64,000 bases of DNA, from NCBI GenBank assembly GCA_010093605.1, contig MU004182.1:2341195-2405194 (forward strand), given 5' to 3'. Below the pieces are notes generated by a model. That model did not search any database. It worked only from the letters and a program-made list of their open reading frames with translations, and had not been told where the DNA came from. The stretch is from Lophium mytilinum (Eukaryota; Ascomycota; Dothideomycetes; Mytilinidiales; Mytilinidiaceae). Shown here piece by piece: positions 1-13,323 of this stretch (positions within the stretch are counted from its first letter, which is position 1; each line of letters opens with the position of its first letter). A program made the translations under genes and the position numbers.

Positions 1-416
1 GAGTAATCCGACGCTGCCGAAACATGTATAACAGGACGGTTCGACACGGCACGAGAAGAAATGGGGTGGCATGGTTCAGCTATAATATCGGTCAGCCAAC
101 TAAAAATAGCACAGGCAGACGACTTGCTGCAGGCAAAGACGATTCGAAGACGTGCTTCTAGAGAAGAAGTACGAATGATACATCTGGACACTGTACACGA
201 CATATCGCAAACCTCCGGTCACCTTGCGTGACACTAAGGGCGCATCGGAGAGTGATCATCTGGACCACAAGCTCATAAACGAGGTAACCGCTTCCGGCCT
301 CAGCCTTGTGAGCAGAAACGCCCCAACGCCGCTTTAAAACGGCCGATCCCGAGACGCGCGCAACGCCAGAAGAGGGGCCGAGACTCCTATCAACAAGAGC
401 AAGCCTGCTCAAAAGA
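1..416. other. Window edge, no gene called
   Basis: No open frame here has splice signals or composition that I would call coding. It is upstream of the first modelled start codon and may hold that gene's promoter and 5' UTR, or an earlier exon if the start at 417 is wrong. Confidence 0.4.
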
Positions 417-2273
417 ATGAATCTTCGTGTTCCTACCCGGGAATCCGAGAATCTCTACGGGGATGCCTTATGGCAGTATTTTCACGGCCTTCATGCCTTC
501 CATGAACCCTGTATCTCCAATACAGAATGTAGCGGCGGGCAAATCGGAACGCGTTGACAGTATGCAAGCATCTGTGCAGCCATTGAAACCCTCGCATCAG
601 CGAAAAATAGAGAAAGAGGTGCGAAGTTCCCGTCAAAGCAAGCGAGTCAGTCTTTTAATGATTTACAGTACCCTACTTGGGAGCCACCATTAAGTCCGCA
701 CACAACAACCCAATTTCCTTTGGATCGAGACCCACGACCGCGGCCTAATACTGTAAATGAATCTCTTCATGAGAGAAGCCAGTCTCGCGAAGTCACTGAA
801 AACAGTCAAGAATCGAGGCTTGGTATGCTACCCTCTATGAAACATACAGAATTATTCAGGTGGACTTACAAGTGGTACCACAGCGCGAGGAGACCGAGGA
901 AGTTCGAGAGGCCCTGGATACAAACGAAATGAGACGGTTCGCGCAAGGTCATATTCAAAGAGTGTAGGTGGAATGTCACATTTCATCAAAGATCGACCTG
1001 GTGTAAGTAACTTTCTCTCTCAACATCTGTCTGAGCCGATAGCTCAAATTTCTAGCTCAACACATCTGAAAAGATGTCACGCTCAAACGATGTCCGCTGT
1101 AATAATAACGTCCACGCTACCTTCGAAACCAAATTGGAAGACTCCCGTGCCCAGACCGAAATGTGGAAAGCGGCGTACCAGGAGTTACAAGAAAATTTCA
1201 TCCGAAACGATCAAAAACTCAAAGATACTCGGGATGAGCTCGATAAAGCGCTAGCTGTGAACGAACGTACGAAACAATCCGTTACCAAGATGCAAAAAGC
1301 CATGGACGATAAGGAGCTATTTCTAGGCCCTCAGATGACAGACGACGACATCCAGACTAAGTTCAAATCGCTTATTGGTTCCATCAAAACCTGGTCGTCC
1401 AGCTTCCTCGGTGACTACTCGAAGCCCAAGTTCAGTCAGGAGTCTGTCCTCGGATACGCACAGGTTCTTTCGCTTTGCCCTGAGGTCCGCTCCATCGAAA
1501 GTACTCTTGCTAACAAGAAAAATCGGCGCCTTTTCGTGCGAGGCTGGACTGCGTATGTCATGAGCGATCTGGTGTTTCGACATCCAGTACCAACGCCGGG
1601 TGGGGAAGGTCCCAAAAAAGTTGCATTTTCGGACCTATGGTTGGAAGAAAGTGACAGAAATAGTCTGCGCGAGTTGGAAAGTAGGCTCTTCTACGATAGT
1701 GAGTACGAAGCCCAAGGCCATCCGCGCATCTCTTCTTTAGGATGATGACAAAGACTAATCTAACACCGCCCAGAATCCTATCACCCTCACACGTTCAATG
1801 ACTGGCGCGCCTTCACCATAGAGCTCCTCTCCAAAACATACAGAGATAACGGCCTCACGGACAATGCCAGGACGCAGATTACCTCCGCGGCGCGGGAGAT
1901 CATGAGTCTCATCGGGGTCTGGGCAGCTCCCGAGCGGCATATCGAGCTCGAAAACAAACTCATATCCATTTTTGAAGATGCCATAAAGCTATCGCAGCTT
2001 CTTCGTCGACAGCGTGCCCTGTGGCATTTTAGTTTCCCGCAGGCTGTACTGCAGGCCGATGGGAAGGTGCCTGCCCAGCTGCTGTTCGATCAAGCTACTA
2101 TGATGGACGAGTGGTCGGAGAATACGGAGAAGGATCTGCAGCCCTTACACCAGCAGTTTGTCGAGATAGTGGTGTCGCCCGCGCTATTCAAGCGTGGTAA
2201 TGCGGATGGTGAGCGGTACGATGTCGAGTATGCGGCGGTGCCTGCTTTGGTATTGCTGCGTGCGCCGGCCTAG
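417..2273 (+). CDS. Hypothetical coiled-coil protein, five-exon model
   Basis: I do not recognise the family. Proposed exons are 417-510, 580-822, 884-1002, 1056-1698 and 1774-2273, giving 532 aa with phase kept at every junction. Donors are GTATCT, GTATGC, GTAAGT and GTGAGT; the last intron has an ACTAATC branch region. Residues ~1-155 are polar, Pro/Ser then Gly/Arg rich, and look disordered. Residues ~175-250 are Lys/Glu/Gln rich with coiled-coil character. The rest (~250-532) looks like a compact helical domain with WRAFTIELLSKTY and a C-terminal VVSPALFKRGN. The last two exons are the most secure. The first two junctions rest only on frame and splice consensus, so the start could instead be the ATG at 973 or 1074. 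No neighbour hints at function. Confidence 0.7.
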
Positions 2274-5200
2274 AGGTAGAGTGGATGTTGATAAGAGACT
2301 CTTCTCACTCAATGCACAAAAGACCATACAATAATGTTATAGGTAGACTAGGGCATCACTGAATTTAATAATTCTGTTTTCTTCTGCACGTGGTCGGTGT
2401 ATTTCCTCTGCCACCTACAACCTTTTTAGAAACCCTCAAGAAATGCTATACTGGGATATGCCATGTATGTCAGCGCAAAGCGGCGAGGGCTACGGCAAGC
2501 GCACGGCACCTCCTGTAAAAACAAGCTCACCTTCCTCTAGACCTCTCGCATCCCTACATCATCATCGTGCAATACATCACGTACACGGCCTACAAATCCT
2601 ACCATGAAACCGAGCCACTTCCACGTCCTTGATGAGCGTCAACGTGGGGCCAGTCTGCGCATCTGTGACTCTTTGGTACGCGTTTGCGGTGTGCTATCTA
2701 TTCCACCATGAGGAATTGGGTAAGGTCACGTTGACACGAGACACGAGCATCAGCCCTGTATCCAGAGCGTCGACTTGAATGCAAAGCAATCACAGCTTTA
2801 GATAACTGTGTTTGGCTGCGGCGTTCTGGGGCAAGAATCGATGTCGCCGCCGATTGAGCAATGTTCATGGCCGCGAAACCTGAACGGGATTATTCTAGTA
2901 ACGTAGAGTTGATGATGTCGAGAGGTATGACAAAGAAAACAGTCCCTAGGAATAGAAAAGACTCTGAGGCTTCTTGGATAAGTAACTTCTACCACAGAGT
3001 TGTACATGTATGTTCATGTTTTATCTGAATATGCTCAGTTTATTTACCCTCACTACTATACTTTTCTTACTCCCCCCTCCCCCTTCCAACGCAGATTCAA
3101 CCCCCGAACACCCCCCACTCTCTCACTATCTCCACCAGCACTACTAGCACACATGCAGAAATCCATTATTTCCGCGGCCCTGTCCATAATCCCAACACAG
3201 CGCCGATCCCCGCCAACTCGCACCCCCAAGGATTTCAACGAACCCCCGACACCGACCCCAGCCTCATCCCTGACCCGCCACAACCAAATGAGCGCGGAAG
3301 CAAGAACCCGGTCGCTACTGTACCTTGTCCTCAAGCCTGGGCGGGCGATCTGGCAGCTGCCCGATACACCCTGAGGTCCGCTCTTGCCGCAGTGATGGCG
3401 AGATGGGAGACTCGCGTGCGGCGAGGGAGGCAATATCCCACCCCCTTGATCGGGGGGCCTGGAGGTGAGATGGCGTGTCCAGCATCCGGAGCCGCCTTTG
3501 GGGCCTGGGTAGGAGACCGGTCGGCGGTTCGCGTGGCTTGGGGATGGTTGGGTATCGCTTCGGTTGGGTGTTGCCGACCGTTGCGGGTATAGACGGGGTG
3601 GGGTATAGATGGCGAGTAGGACGTTTTCTGGTCGGTGCGGGTGGTGGGGAGAGGCGGCGACGGGTAGGTCGTCGTAGTGGGTTTTGTGAGGGGAGACGTG
3701 GCTTTGGAGATGGAAGTAAGAAAAGTGTAGTAGTGAGGGTTGGATGGGAGGTTGGAGTATGGGGTAGCGACGTGCTAGAGATGACTTTGCGAGCTTTTGA
3801 TGGTGGGTAATGTTATTGGGAGCAATGTAGAGCTGAGAGGGAGAGAGCTAGAAGTGAGTGCTAATTTTTTTTAAAGAGATTATCAAGCTTACTAGACTAG
3901 TAATTAATGTTATCTAGAGAAAGGTAGTTGGATAGGGATCGAGCTAGAAGTGATTACTAGTCTTTGATTCAAAGTTGCCATTAAGCTTCGAGTGTCTCTG
4001 AGGGTACTACTGAAGTGTCGTATATATTCTATTGGCTAAATTGCTTACAGAAGCCGGGGATTTGGTAAAGCATTTCCTATGTATAAGAAGGAGATGATGT
4101 GCCCTCCCTAGGCCGGTTGTAAAGAAGCAACTGAATCTGGACTTATATCAGTAGATTTGTCTTGTTACTGGATTAGCAGGACGCGAAAAGAAGCTACCGT
4201 GTTGATAGTAGCGATGATAGAAGTATTATTGAACCTGAATCGGTGGCCAAGGACAGGACGATAGTAGATGCTTACATCTGCAGAAGGCTTTACACACTCG
4301 CCCTCTCGATTTTTCACACAGCTGGCAAGCCTAGTAAAGAAAGGGAGAGACTGAGGTAGAATCGCCCTCGAGTTTGAAGACGCTCTTAACGACAATTTTA
4401 GTTAGAACACTGAAGGAGAGCACGTAACATTCCCATTAACTTGAAGATCGTCTGTACACCGGCACGCACAGCGACGAACACTCAACAACCCGAACACTAT
4501 GAGCCAAAGAAAGATTCCGAGATGCTCAGTATCGCTCGAGTCTGGGAGAATGCTCACAAGCCAACCCACCTGCCCAACGAACCAGTCTCCCACCACCTCG
4601 CCTGCGGACACCTCGCCCTACCGCGTGAACCCACACCACACATTCTAGACTCACTTCTCTTCTCGCCAACCGCATATCGCTCGTAGTAGTAAAGTCGCAA
4701 AGGCAGCACACCGTTATCTGCGCGCAATATATGAGGCGCGGGTCCAGCCTCGCACTGCATAAATTGTTGATTAAGATGGCTCCATCAATATCGAGTTGAC
4801 TGAGCTACCGCTCTCAATCGGGAAAGACTAATGCATTCGCACTTTACAGCATCTCAACCTAACGCATCAATAGACTATCACAACGCATAGGCTGCCAATG
4901 CACCACGATCATTAGTGTTCTGCATAACTATATTGTAGGAGCGCGAGAGCTAATGCATTGACGCTTTTTAAATTGTGCTGGGGGGATGAAGGAAGGGGTA
5001 TGGATCCTGGTTCCCTGTTTGCTTGCCGTGTGTGTGGCGGCTGCAAGGCCCCGACTTCTGGAATCCATTGGGATCCAGGATTTTGTGTCGCGGCGGCGGT
5101 TTCGTTTCGTGAGACTACTGCAACCCAGGGGCTAAAAATAAAGCCACTCTGCGTTTTCTTGCTTTGTTGATGGTGGTTTGACGATTGCGACGCCCAGCTC

Positions 5201-5974
5201 GGGCGACGCGGGAAAAGGGTGAGTTGTTCGTTGCGGTGTGTTGCGGTTGCATGAGGCGATGGATTCATTCCAAACACACGGGTTGAACGGCTGGGTGGGT
5301 GCTAGATGGCCGACCGGGCTTCAAGCAGGTTTCTTACTGATGGAAGATTGCGCATGGCATTTTTGCGTGGACGGGTTTTGGGGGAGTAGAGGCATCCCCC
5401 GCCCGTCGGTGTTGGAGGTTGGACAACCCTTTTTGCGAAAAACGTGGTGTGGCACAGCAGAGAGTGCTTGCTGCAGACTTCGTGAGACAACGGGAGGCAG
5501 GTCGTACCGAGCTCGAGCGCTGTCTCTCCCCCTGACGAGAACGCAGCAAAGAAGAAAGTTGGAAAGACAGTTTTCTCCTAACTCCTGAGGACACAGCCAC
5601 CCATCACCCGCAACTTGCCCTTCCTTCAGCCCTCTCAGGAGTCCGGAAGAAACCCCCTCCCCAACGGTGGAAATTAGACCTTCCGAACACCCCGTTGCCC
5701 TCGCGCGCCGCCGCCCGGCCACCTTCGCCTGCGGGCGGGCGCTGCTCGGCGAAACGTCAAGCATTTGGCGAAGCAACTGGCGTTCGTCTGCGGCGTTCTC
5801 CTTGTGGCGTTGTTACGTTGGTGCTGCTCTCGCTTCCCGGCCAGGGGAGACGGATTGAGCTGTTTTCGGTGGCGCGCGGTTGCTGTTTGGGGTGATCCGG
5901 CGTGCAGTGTGGCGTTTGGCACGCGCGGGGGGTTGACGATAAGCTTTGAGAGGGGGAGGGCGTTGGGATGGGGA

Positions 5975-6002
5975 GCTGAATGGCTGAACGGCTGAACGGC
6001 TG
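5975..6002. repeat. 8 bp tandem repeat
   Basis: The unit GCTGAACG (first copy GCTGAATG) occurs three times in a row, followed by GCTGG. It looks like ordinary microsatellite slippage in non-coding DNA. Confidence 0.75.
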
Positions 6003-6015
6003 GATTGGGGGGGTT

Positions 6016-6105
6016 GAGTTTCGATAGTCAAACGATGGATTATGGGCTGCATTGGGTGGGTAAGTTTCGATAGCAAAGCATAGATTATGGGACGAGATGG
6101 GTTGA
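6016..6105. repeat. 45 bp imperfect direct repeat, two copies
   Basis: Two adjacent ~45 bp units share GTTTCGATAG followed by a GATTATGGG core and a final GGGT. The second begins at about 6061. It is non-coding and I cannot assign it a role. Confidence 0.65.
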
Positions 6106-6678
6106 GGAAGGTACGCCGCGGCGTGATGGAGCTGTTTGTTTTGGCCTGGGTGTAGTGATGGTGATGTGCCCAGGTGGGTAGGTGTGGGAAGTCTGCTAGG
6201 GATTAGACAGTCGGTGGACTACGAGCTGCTCAAGGAGTCAAGATAGATGGGTAGTGCACGCTTCGAGCACATACGATGGTAAAGACACGATAGTATCGAG
6301 TTGGTAATCACTTCCAAAGCAGATTCGTATGCAAAGAGTAGGGCAGGCATGAAGAAGCATATCGTGATTTGTATGTACACCCTGTAACAACGATGTAATG
6401 TCTCCTCAGCACCCTCTCATCCCCTCTACCTCTCACAGCAAACTCGTGGGTCAAGATGTCCATTTGCCCTCCACGCTCTGTCGTTGAAGACCTCTTCCAC
6501 TAATACAACAGTCTCTAAATGAAAAGTTTTGCGTAGTATGCATGCATATGCGTCGGGGGACATCAAACTCAAAAGAAACAAGACAGCATGTGGAATATTA
6601 AATGGAATTAAAGATTATGCGCCAACGTCCATCCGCCCACTTATGCCCAAGGAGATACGCTGGAAGAGCTGAAATGTT

Positions 6679-9600
6679 TTACACGCCCGGCAGAAGGAAG
6701 TCGGGGTGGGCTGGCCAGTTGCCCAAGCTCGCGAGATCTTGGCCAACGCGGACCCACACGGCCTTGCTGGGCACACCCGCAGTGTTCAGCGCAAACACTT
6801 GGAACCAACCCGGAGGGCAGATCTTGTTGTCCGGCGGCGCGGTGATGGTGCAGATACCGCCCCCGCAGCTAAAGTCGGGGAAGAAGGTGCGCATGCCCAT
6901 GCTGTTGCCGTGCGTGCTCGATGTGGCGCCCATGAGAGAGATCTTGCTGATAGGGGAGTCGGTGGTGATTTGGAAGGTCGCGGCCCAATTGACGTGCTTG
7001 TTGGCGGCAGTGATGGAGATGACGGGTTGCGTTGGAGAGCCCATCAGATACGGCGGGATGAAGACCTCATTCCTGTACTCTTGGACGAAACGCACGTCTT
7101 CGGGATCAGAGCCAGAGACGAGAACGCGTCCGTCATCGAGGAGGACAGCCTCGGAGTGGTAGAGACGATCGACGGTCGTGTTAGCAGCTACAGTCATGCG
7201 GTGGTTGACCGGAGCACTCGGGTCGTAGATAACAGCATTGTGGTTAGGCTCTGTGCAGAGACCGAACCCAGCACGACCTTGCTGGCCACCGTTCATGATG
7301 ACGAAAGTCCCGTCCGGAAGGGCAGTCATGCAAGAGATGACACGCTTGGACGGCATGCGTTCGATGACCCACTCCGCGCCTATCACATCGGGAGTGATCG
7401 AAACGCAGTTGTCCAGGGCAAACTCAGGGCCGGGAATAGAGCCACCGCACATCATGACAGTCAAGGGGTCGCTGTACGGCGAGTGCTGAGGCATGATAAC
7501 TGCAGTTCCTTCGAAGGGATAGGTACGGCCACCGAGGAAGTCGTTGACAGCGCCAGGAATGTTGGGAAGGACCCGCTTGGTTTCGAGAGTGACAACGTCC
7601 AAGATGCGTGCTTCGTTGTAGTACGCGACAAAGATGTCTCCGCTGGGGAGGACTGCGAGGAAAGGATACAAATTGTAGGGGTCCGTGCGCTCAAGCCAGT
7701 CACAGTAGAGGTACGGTCCGGTGGTGGGAAGAATCTCGAGGGATGGCACTGGCGCACCGTTCGAGCCTTGTTCACCTCCAACAACCAGGATAGATCCGTT
7801 AGGCATGATCATAGCAGTAGGGTACCAACGACCTTTCTGGAGGTGGACTTCCTGGACGTTCTCTTGCCAATCATTGACGCCGTCCACGCCGGGAGAGCCA
7901 TCTGGCCAGTAGAGGCGGATACCGTAGGTATCGTCGTTCGCCCAGCCTCCAATGTTGATTTGCCGTCCAGCCTTGTCAGGAAGGGTCAAGCCTGCAGAGC
8001 AGAAAACGTCAGACTTGACGTGCATCTCACGCCAGGCCCCTGTGAAGTTGTTGAGTTGCGCAATGTCCAGTTCGTAGGCTCCAGTGGCGTTAGGGTTACC
8101 AGTTCCGTGCTTCTCGAGGAAAGTGACCTTGCCGTTAATAGCAGGTGTGGTGATAAGAGGAACGATGACACCGCCGATCAAGAATTCATACGCGCCAGCT
8201 GCATTGCCTGAGGCGTAGTTCCACGCAGTAAGAGAAGGACCGGTCCACTTGTAGTAAGAGATTCGGTTACCGCCACCACATAGGTAAGTCGCGTTTCCAG
8301 TGCAGACACTGTTGCAGTCGGCTTCCGGCTTCTGGTTGCCAGGCAGGACATTGGCAGGATCACCACAGTCTATGAAAACGATATTAGCACCTTCTCAACC
8401 AAAAACGTTACCAAGTAGCAATACTCACAGCATTCGTCACCGAACTCCATTCCACCAGCCTCATACCCAAACTGTTGGCAAGAAGCCAGGCAGTTGTTGG
8501 CCGTGTTGTTCTTGGGGAGGATTAACTGGTACGCGAAAGTTCTCGCTTCAGCGTCGTCATACAAGCAGTACTGGTATTCCCAGCTACCATTGAGATTCTG
8601 AGTCTGTGTTGCAGGTGGCTGGTAGACTTGAAGAGGCGCGTCAGAGTAGATGCTCATCCGGTTACCGGCACCACACTTCTCGGTCGCATCGCCCGCACAG
8701 TTCATATTACAGTCACTGTCAGAAGTGAGGGCACCACCATTGCGAACAAAGTCGTCGCAGAAGCACTGGGCACCGTATTGCATACCAGCAACAGCATATC
8801 CGAGGCCATCGCAAGTGGCCACACACTGCTCAATTGTGTTGCTGCTGCTGTCGGGCTCCTGGTTTTCCATGATGCGGCCATTGGCTCCGTCAATGTAGCA
8901 GCCCTTGTAGGCCCATCCAGTAGGAAGCGCGGTGTTAACAGGCTTGGTAGAAGTTGGTGTAGCTGCTACGGTTGCAGAGGCTGCTGCACTCGTTGTCGTC
9001 GTAGAAGCTCCGCCAACAACTTGGAAGACGTTCAACCGGTTGGGGCCACCGCAGGTCTCCTGGGCGTTTCCGTTGCAAGGCTTGTTGCAAAGCGCGTTTC
9101 CGTCTGGTGCTGGGCCACCATCATTGGAGAATTCGTTGCCGCAGTAGCATTCTCCTCCGTACTCGACACCAGCGTACGTGAAACCTTCACACGCAGAGGT
9201 GCACTTCTCGATCGTGAGATCACCTGGGGGGAACTCGTAGGTAGTAAGGGTGCGGGCGCCAGCGGAGTCTGTATAGCATCCCAATGCCTTCCAGCCATCT
9301 GGAGCGGTCTTGGAAGAATACACACTCAGTGCATTAGACCCACCACAGAACTCGGTGCTGTTCCCATTGCAAGTCATGCTACAGCTCGAGTCGTCAAGCA
9401 GCGCACCGGTACCCCCGATAGCGTTGGCGCAGTCTAAGAGAAGAATTATGAATAAAGCTGCCATGTACGATGTGGTAAAGAAAAGACTTACAGCACTCAG
9501 ATGAATATTCCACACCAGCTAAGACATACCCGGCATCCGAACATGTGGAAACACAAAGGGCTACAGTCAAAGCCGACTGCCCGCCAGGCACTGGCAAGCC

Positions 9601-10588
9601 GTGGTTCAAGGTGCGGCCGGCATTGGTATCACTACGATGTCAGGGTCAGCTTCCCCTCATCCTATAATTGGCAACACTCATGCCTGGGAAGTGCGATGAT
9701 TGATTACGGCAATGCCGCGTAGTTAATCCCCGAATAGCAACCACCATGCGTTGCCCCAGCCGCGCACAGGACTCAGGTCCCGGGAATTGAAGCAAACAAG
9801 GGCATGAAGAGATCTTGTGCCGTGGCTCTGGTATCGGAAAACGGAAGCATTGTGCTCACCTGTAGCAGCCCTGGTAATGGGAACCGTCAACACCAGGGTT
9901 GATGAATGGGCCAGGGTCCTGGGCTGGTGGTGGTGTCGAATAAACAGTCATGCGATTAGGACCACCGCAGGGCTCGGTAGCATCGCCATTGCAGGCCATG
10001 TTACATGTGCTATCATCGTCCAGGGTGCTAGTGCTTTGCAGTTTGTTTCCACAGTCTAGAACAAAGATAACTGATTAGAGCTGACTCTACGAATCTGACG
10101 GACTCATGCCCGCTCGCGGTGTGCAGGGTAAGAGCTGGTAACGGGATATTGAGGATTGAACATACAGCATTCTCCCGCGTACTCGGTTCCGGCATAGATG
10201 TAGTTTTTGCCTTTGCAATATGACACGCAGGCCTCATTGGTCATGGAATTGCCACTGTTGTAGCCTGCGCTAACGAGACCTCGGGCACCTACGCTATCAC
10301 TGAAGGCGCATACATATTAATTGAATGAATTGCGCTAGGAAGTTGACATATACGTACGTGTAGCATCCGAGATAGGTCCAATTGGTAGCTGGAGCAGCCG
10401 GGGGCGTCAGAGCACGCTTATCGTGGTGGTGGTGAAGAGTAGCACTGGTAAACGAGGCCTGTACAACATTGTTTAGCAAGGCCCATCCAACCGGAACCGG
10501 AAGTTGGACAAGGAAGTTTCCACTAAACACGCACGCTGGATATTAATAATAAGGCAGAAAGCGCCGAGGTAACGATCGTGGGTGCCAT
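6679..10588 (-). CDS. WSC-domain glyoxal oxidase-type copper radical oxidase (AA5)
   Basis: Exons (minus strand) are 10588-10535, 10458-10358, 10299-10166, 10055-9860, 9631-9492, 9433-8429 and 8369-6679; 1106 aa. Residues 1-18 are a hydrophobic signal peptide. Five WSC domains follow (~46-140, 150-245, 250-345, 375-465, 480-575), each with the GCY ... ECYC ... C-G-G Cys pattern (slightly divergent in WSC4-5), with an S/T/A-rich linker before the fourth. The C-terminal ~520 residues are a seven-bladed galactose-oxidase/glyoxal-oxidase domain. All expected copper radical residues are visible: Cys667 (VFCSAG) and Tyr726 (GRWYPT) for the thioether cofactor, Tyr947-His948 (DRLYHSE) and His1030 (SSTHGNS). 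The family oxidises aldehydes or alcohols outside the cell and makes H2O2; WSC domains bind wall glucans or xylan. It should be secreted and wall-associated. The exact substrate is unknown. Confidence 0.93.
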
Positions 10589-11646
10589 AACGGCAAAGAG
10601 CACGCAAAGAAAGCACAAGAAGAACGAGTGTGAAGAAGCGACAGAAACGGGCGGGCGGCCGCCAAAAGTACTCAGCAGAGCGACAGATGCAAAAGGCTCC
10701 ACAGGCTCTACAGCGCCTGAGTAGTGGAGGGGGTAGAAGTCAGAAGGGTCCAGACAGGGGGTTGGGGCTATCGATTGCGGGACAGGTGGTTCGAGTCGCG
10801 TTCGACTCCCTCTTCAGCTCAGCCCTGAGAGGCTGGAAGACGACAGGCGACAGCGAGACGCGGGCTATCCGAGTCGTGAGGGCTCCAGGCGAGCGGCGCA
10901 CGTATTCGGGACATGATATTCCCAGGCTGGGCTTGAGGCTGAGCCCGTCTGGAGCTCGTGGCTTGCCAAACACAACGGCAAGCCGACCACGCAGGAGCCA
11001 TGCACGCGATTATGGGCCGGTGTATGGCCGGAAATGCCAGAGGCGTTGGCGCGGGCGAGACTTGGGTGGGCGGCTGTCTTGGGTGCATGGTGGTGGAGAT
11101 GGGAGGGAGCATGGACGCAGTCTTGACGAGGTCGATATCGATGCACGGACGGCACGAGAAGGTCGGCCAGGCTCGGCGCTATCTTTGATGCCAGGATGAC
11201 ATGCTCCCTTCCCGAATACCCCTGGCGCTACAGGGACCTCCCATGCCGCCGATTAAACGCAGGGGGTTCGGACCGCCTGCCTGCCGTGTGGCGAGAAGCA
11301 TGCCGAGACCCTAGCCTATCACATACAGCTGCTGGGCACTGCATGCAATTGCTGGGCACGGCGCGGCTGGTGCTGGGCGCCCCAAGAATTGATAGTTATG
11401 CAACGGCGCGAAAAGGAACGATTGCTGAATTAAGTATCGAATCCACCTGACCCCGAGCCTCTAGTTTGCCGTCATGTGTTTGCTGCTGTCCGATTTGCTG
11501 CTGACCGATGTTCCAAGGAGCGCCGAAGTAACCTTTAATCCATGACCCGCGAGAATTACAATAGCTGTACCAAGAGAAAAACTGCCCCCTGCGTCTAGCC
11601 AGTCTGAGGGCAAACAACTGCGAACCCCGACTGTCGAATTGGCCGC
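10589..11646. other. Intergenic, promoter side of the copper radical oxidase
   Basis: About 1.06 kb between two minus-strand genes. It should contain the oxidase promoter and the GH16 3' UTR. The open frames are GC-rich and lack splice or domain support. Confidence 0.5.
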
Positions 11647-13323
11647 TCAGCACGCGCCCTCCCTCCACATCTTCACACTCTTGACCGTCAGCCCACGTTC
11701 GTCGCCCTCACCCCACGTGTCAATCCACTGGGGTTGGCTGTCCCAGAACTCCTTGGGCGACTGGCCACTCTTGTCACCCCACGGCTTGTTACCCACGCCG
11801 TCTGGGAAGAAGCCGTTAGTGCCACCGACAGCGACGTTGAGGATTAGGTAGAACGGCTGGTCGAAGGGAGTGTTGTGACGGCCAGTCTGCGACCACGGGT
11901 CGAAGAGTGCCGAGTGGTTGAAGATGGACTGTCCGAATTTGCCACGGTCCCACATGTTCTTCTTGCTGTTGAACTTGATGAAGAAGACTTGCTATAGGGG
12001 AGTCAGCTATTGTGCTTCATACGTCATGCTTGAGCGGGGGTATGAAGATGAGAGATGATGTCAGAGATCAAACGTACAAGAAGACGACTGTCAATGTATG
12101 TGAAGAGGTAGTTCTCGCTCCACTATGGCGTCGTTAGCAAGTGATACTTGTGCTACTGGTCGAGCGTCATTAGGTTACCTCGACTCCGTACGTGTGGAAC
12201 TTTTCCGTGTAATCGGTTCGACGCACGCGATGCTGTCCCGAGGTTCTGTAGAAGGCATCCGCTTCCGGCACCGGGCCCCAATGCAGGGCACTGATGAGGG
12301 CATCCCGGCCACCGCTCGTGTAGTCGTCGCCGAAGTTGCCTCTGCTCTCAGCAATGTCGATTTCTCCAGACGCTGGCCATGGGCCGTAGGTGTCGTGCTC
12401 GGGCATCATCCAGATGGCAGGCCAGAGCCACGATCCCTTGGGCATCTTGGCGACAACTTCGACCTTCCCATAGGTGATAGACTTCTTGCCCTTGGTGGTG
12501 AGACGGGCACTGCGGACCGGGTTGATGATGGCGCCTGACGTCTTGTTGCTGCGAATGGCGCACATGGTGACATCCGTGGAAGTGCAAGTACCCGCAGTCG
12601 TGAGATTGAGCACATAATTGTCCGTCAGCTGGTCGATGGTGATGTCAGTAGACTCTGTCGTGAGGGTCGGCACAATGTGGAGGCCCTTGTCATCCGTGTA
12701 GGCATTCTTTGGGTCATTGGTAGTCCATTCGAAAGTGCCACTGCCGAAACCACCACGCTGGATCTCGTAGCTCCAGTTGTCCATGTCAATTTTTTGGAAG
12801 TCGTCTTCCAATATCAGACAGTACTGAACACACGTCAGATCACCCTTGTGTGAAGAGGCAAATTACTGACCTCGTGGTCTGAGACGGATGCATAAGCAAA
12901 GTAGCAGATGAGAGCACCGATGACAATCCCAATGAGAATAGAGCCGTAAAAGATCATGGGCTCCCACTTCTTGCGGGGGTTCTTGTTGGCCACCCAGGGC
13001 TTCTCATAGCTGATGATGTTAGAAGGTTCAGACCGAAGTGCAGTGCTGCTTACTCTGGGCCCTTCCATCGCGCACTCTTGAACTTGCGAAGGCGTGCCTG
13101 TGGTCCTGCTGAAGCTTGTGAGCCAAAACTTCACGATGCTCGTCATGATGGCGATTTACGAACCTGATATGGCAGTGGCGGGGAAGTAGGAATGGCGGTC
13201 GTCGCTGCCCTCTTCAGTGGGAGCGCGACTTAGGCGGATGGGAGTCGCAAAGGGATTCGTTCCAATGCCTCCATGGGGCGTATGGGCTCCATGGGGCGTG
13301 TGGATGGAGTTTGAGCTGGACAT
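11647..13323 (-). CDS. Membrane-anchored GH16 glucanase/transglycosylase
   Basis: Exons (minus) are 13323-13164, 13105-13054, 13009-12871, 12823-12179, 12122-12078 and 11991-11647; 461 aa. The N-terminus is cytosolic and low complexity with two HTPHG-like repeats (~8-18), then a basic RLRKFK stretch and an invariant-looking YEKPWV. One transmembrane segment at ~89-111 makes it type II, with the enzyme facing the lumen or outside. The GH16 domain (~118-461) carries the catalytic EIDIAE signature: Glu271 nucleophile, Asp273, Glu276 acid/base. The family acts on beta-1,3 or mixed-linked glucans. The anchored form with this N-terminus is common in filamentous fungi and probably remodels wall glucan. 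Introns are 46-86 bp with good branch points. It is divergent from the GT2 gene, with 2.3 kb between the starts. Confidence 0.92.

Larger units (their letters stand above)
2274..6678. other. 4.4 kb intergenic region without supported genes
   Basis: Short open frames occur on both strands, but none shows splice signals, domain-like sequence or a plausible start. Around 3,060-3,800 there are C-rich and then G-rich tracts that keep several frames open by composition alone. An A/T-rich patch lies near 3,860-4,200. Small direct repeats at 5,975-6,002 and 6,016-6,105 are listed separately. The right end abuts the 3' end of the copper radical oxidase gene. Confidence 0.5.

Noticed and set aside
5321-5776. 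151-codon minus-strand frame
   Set aside because: Overlaps several other frames in a GC-rich patch, with no conserved-looking sequence or splice support.
6706-8211. 501-codon open frame on the plus strand
   Set aside because: It lies exactly antisense to the oxidase catalytic exon, has no domain-like sequence, and is explained by codon usage of the real gene.
8628-9437. 269-codon plus-strand frame
   Set aside because: Antisense to the WSC domains, composition-driven, no start context or homology.
10780-10815. GGTTCGAGTC and GTTCGACTCC tRNA B-box-like sequences
   Set aside because: No matching acceptor stem or A box upstream at the expected distance.
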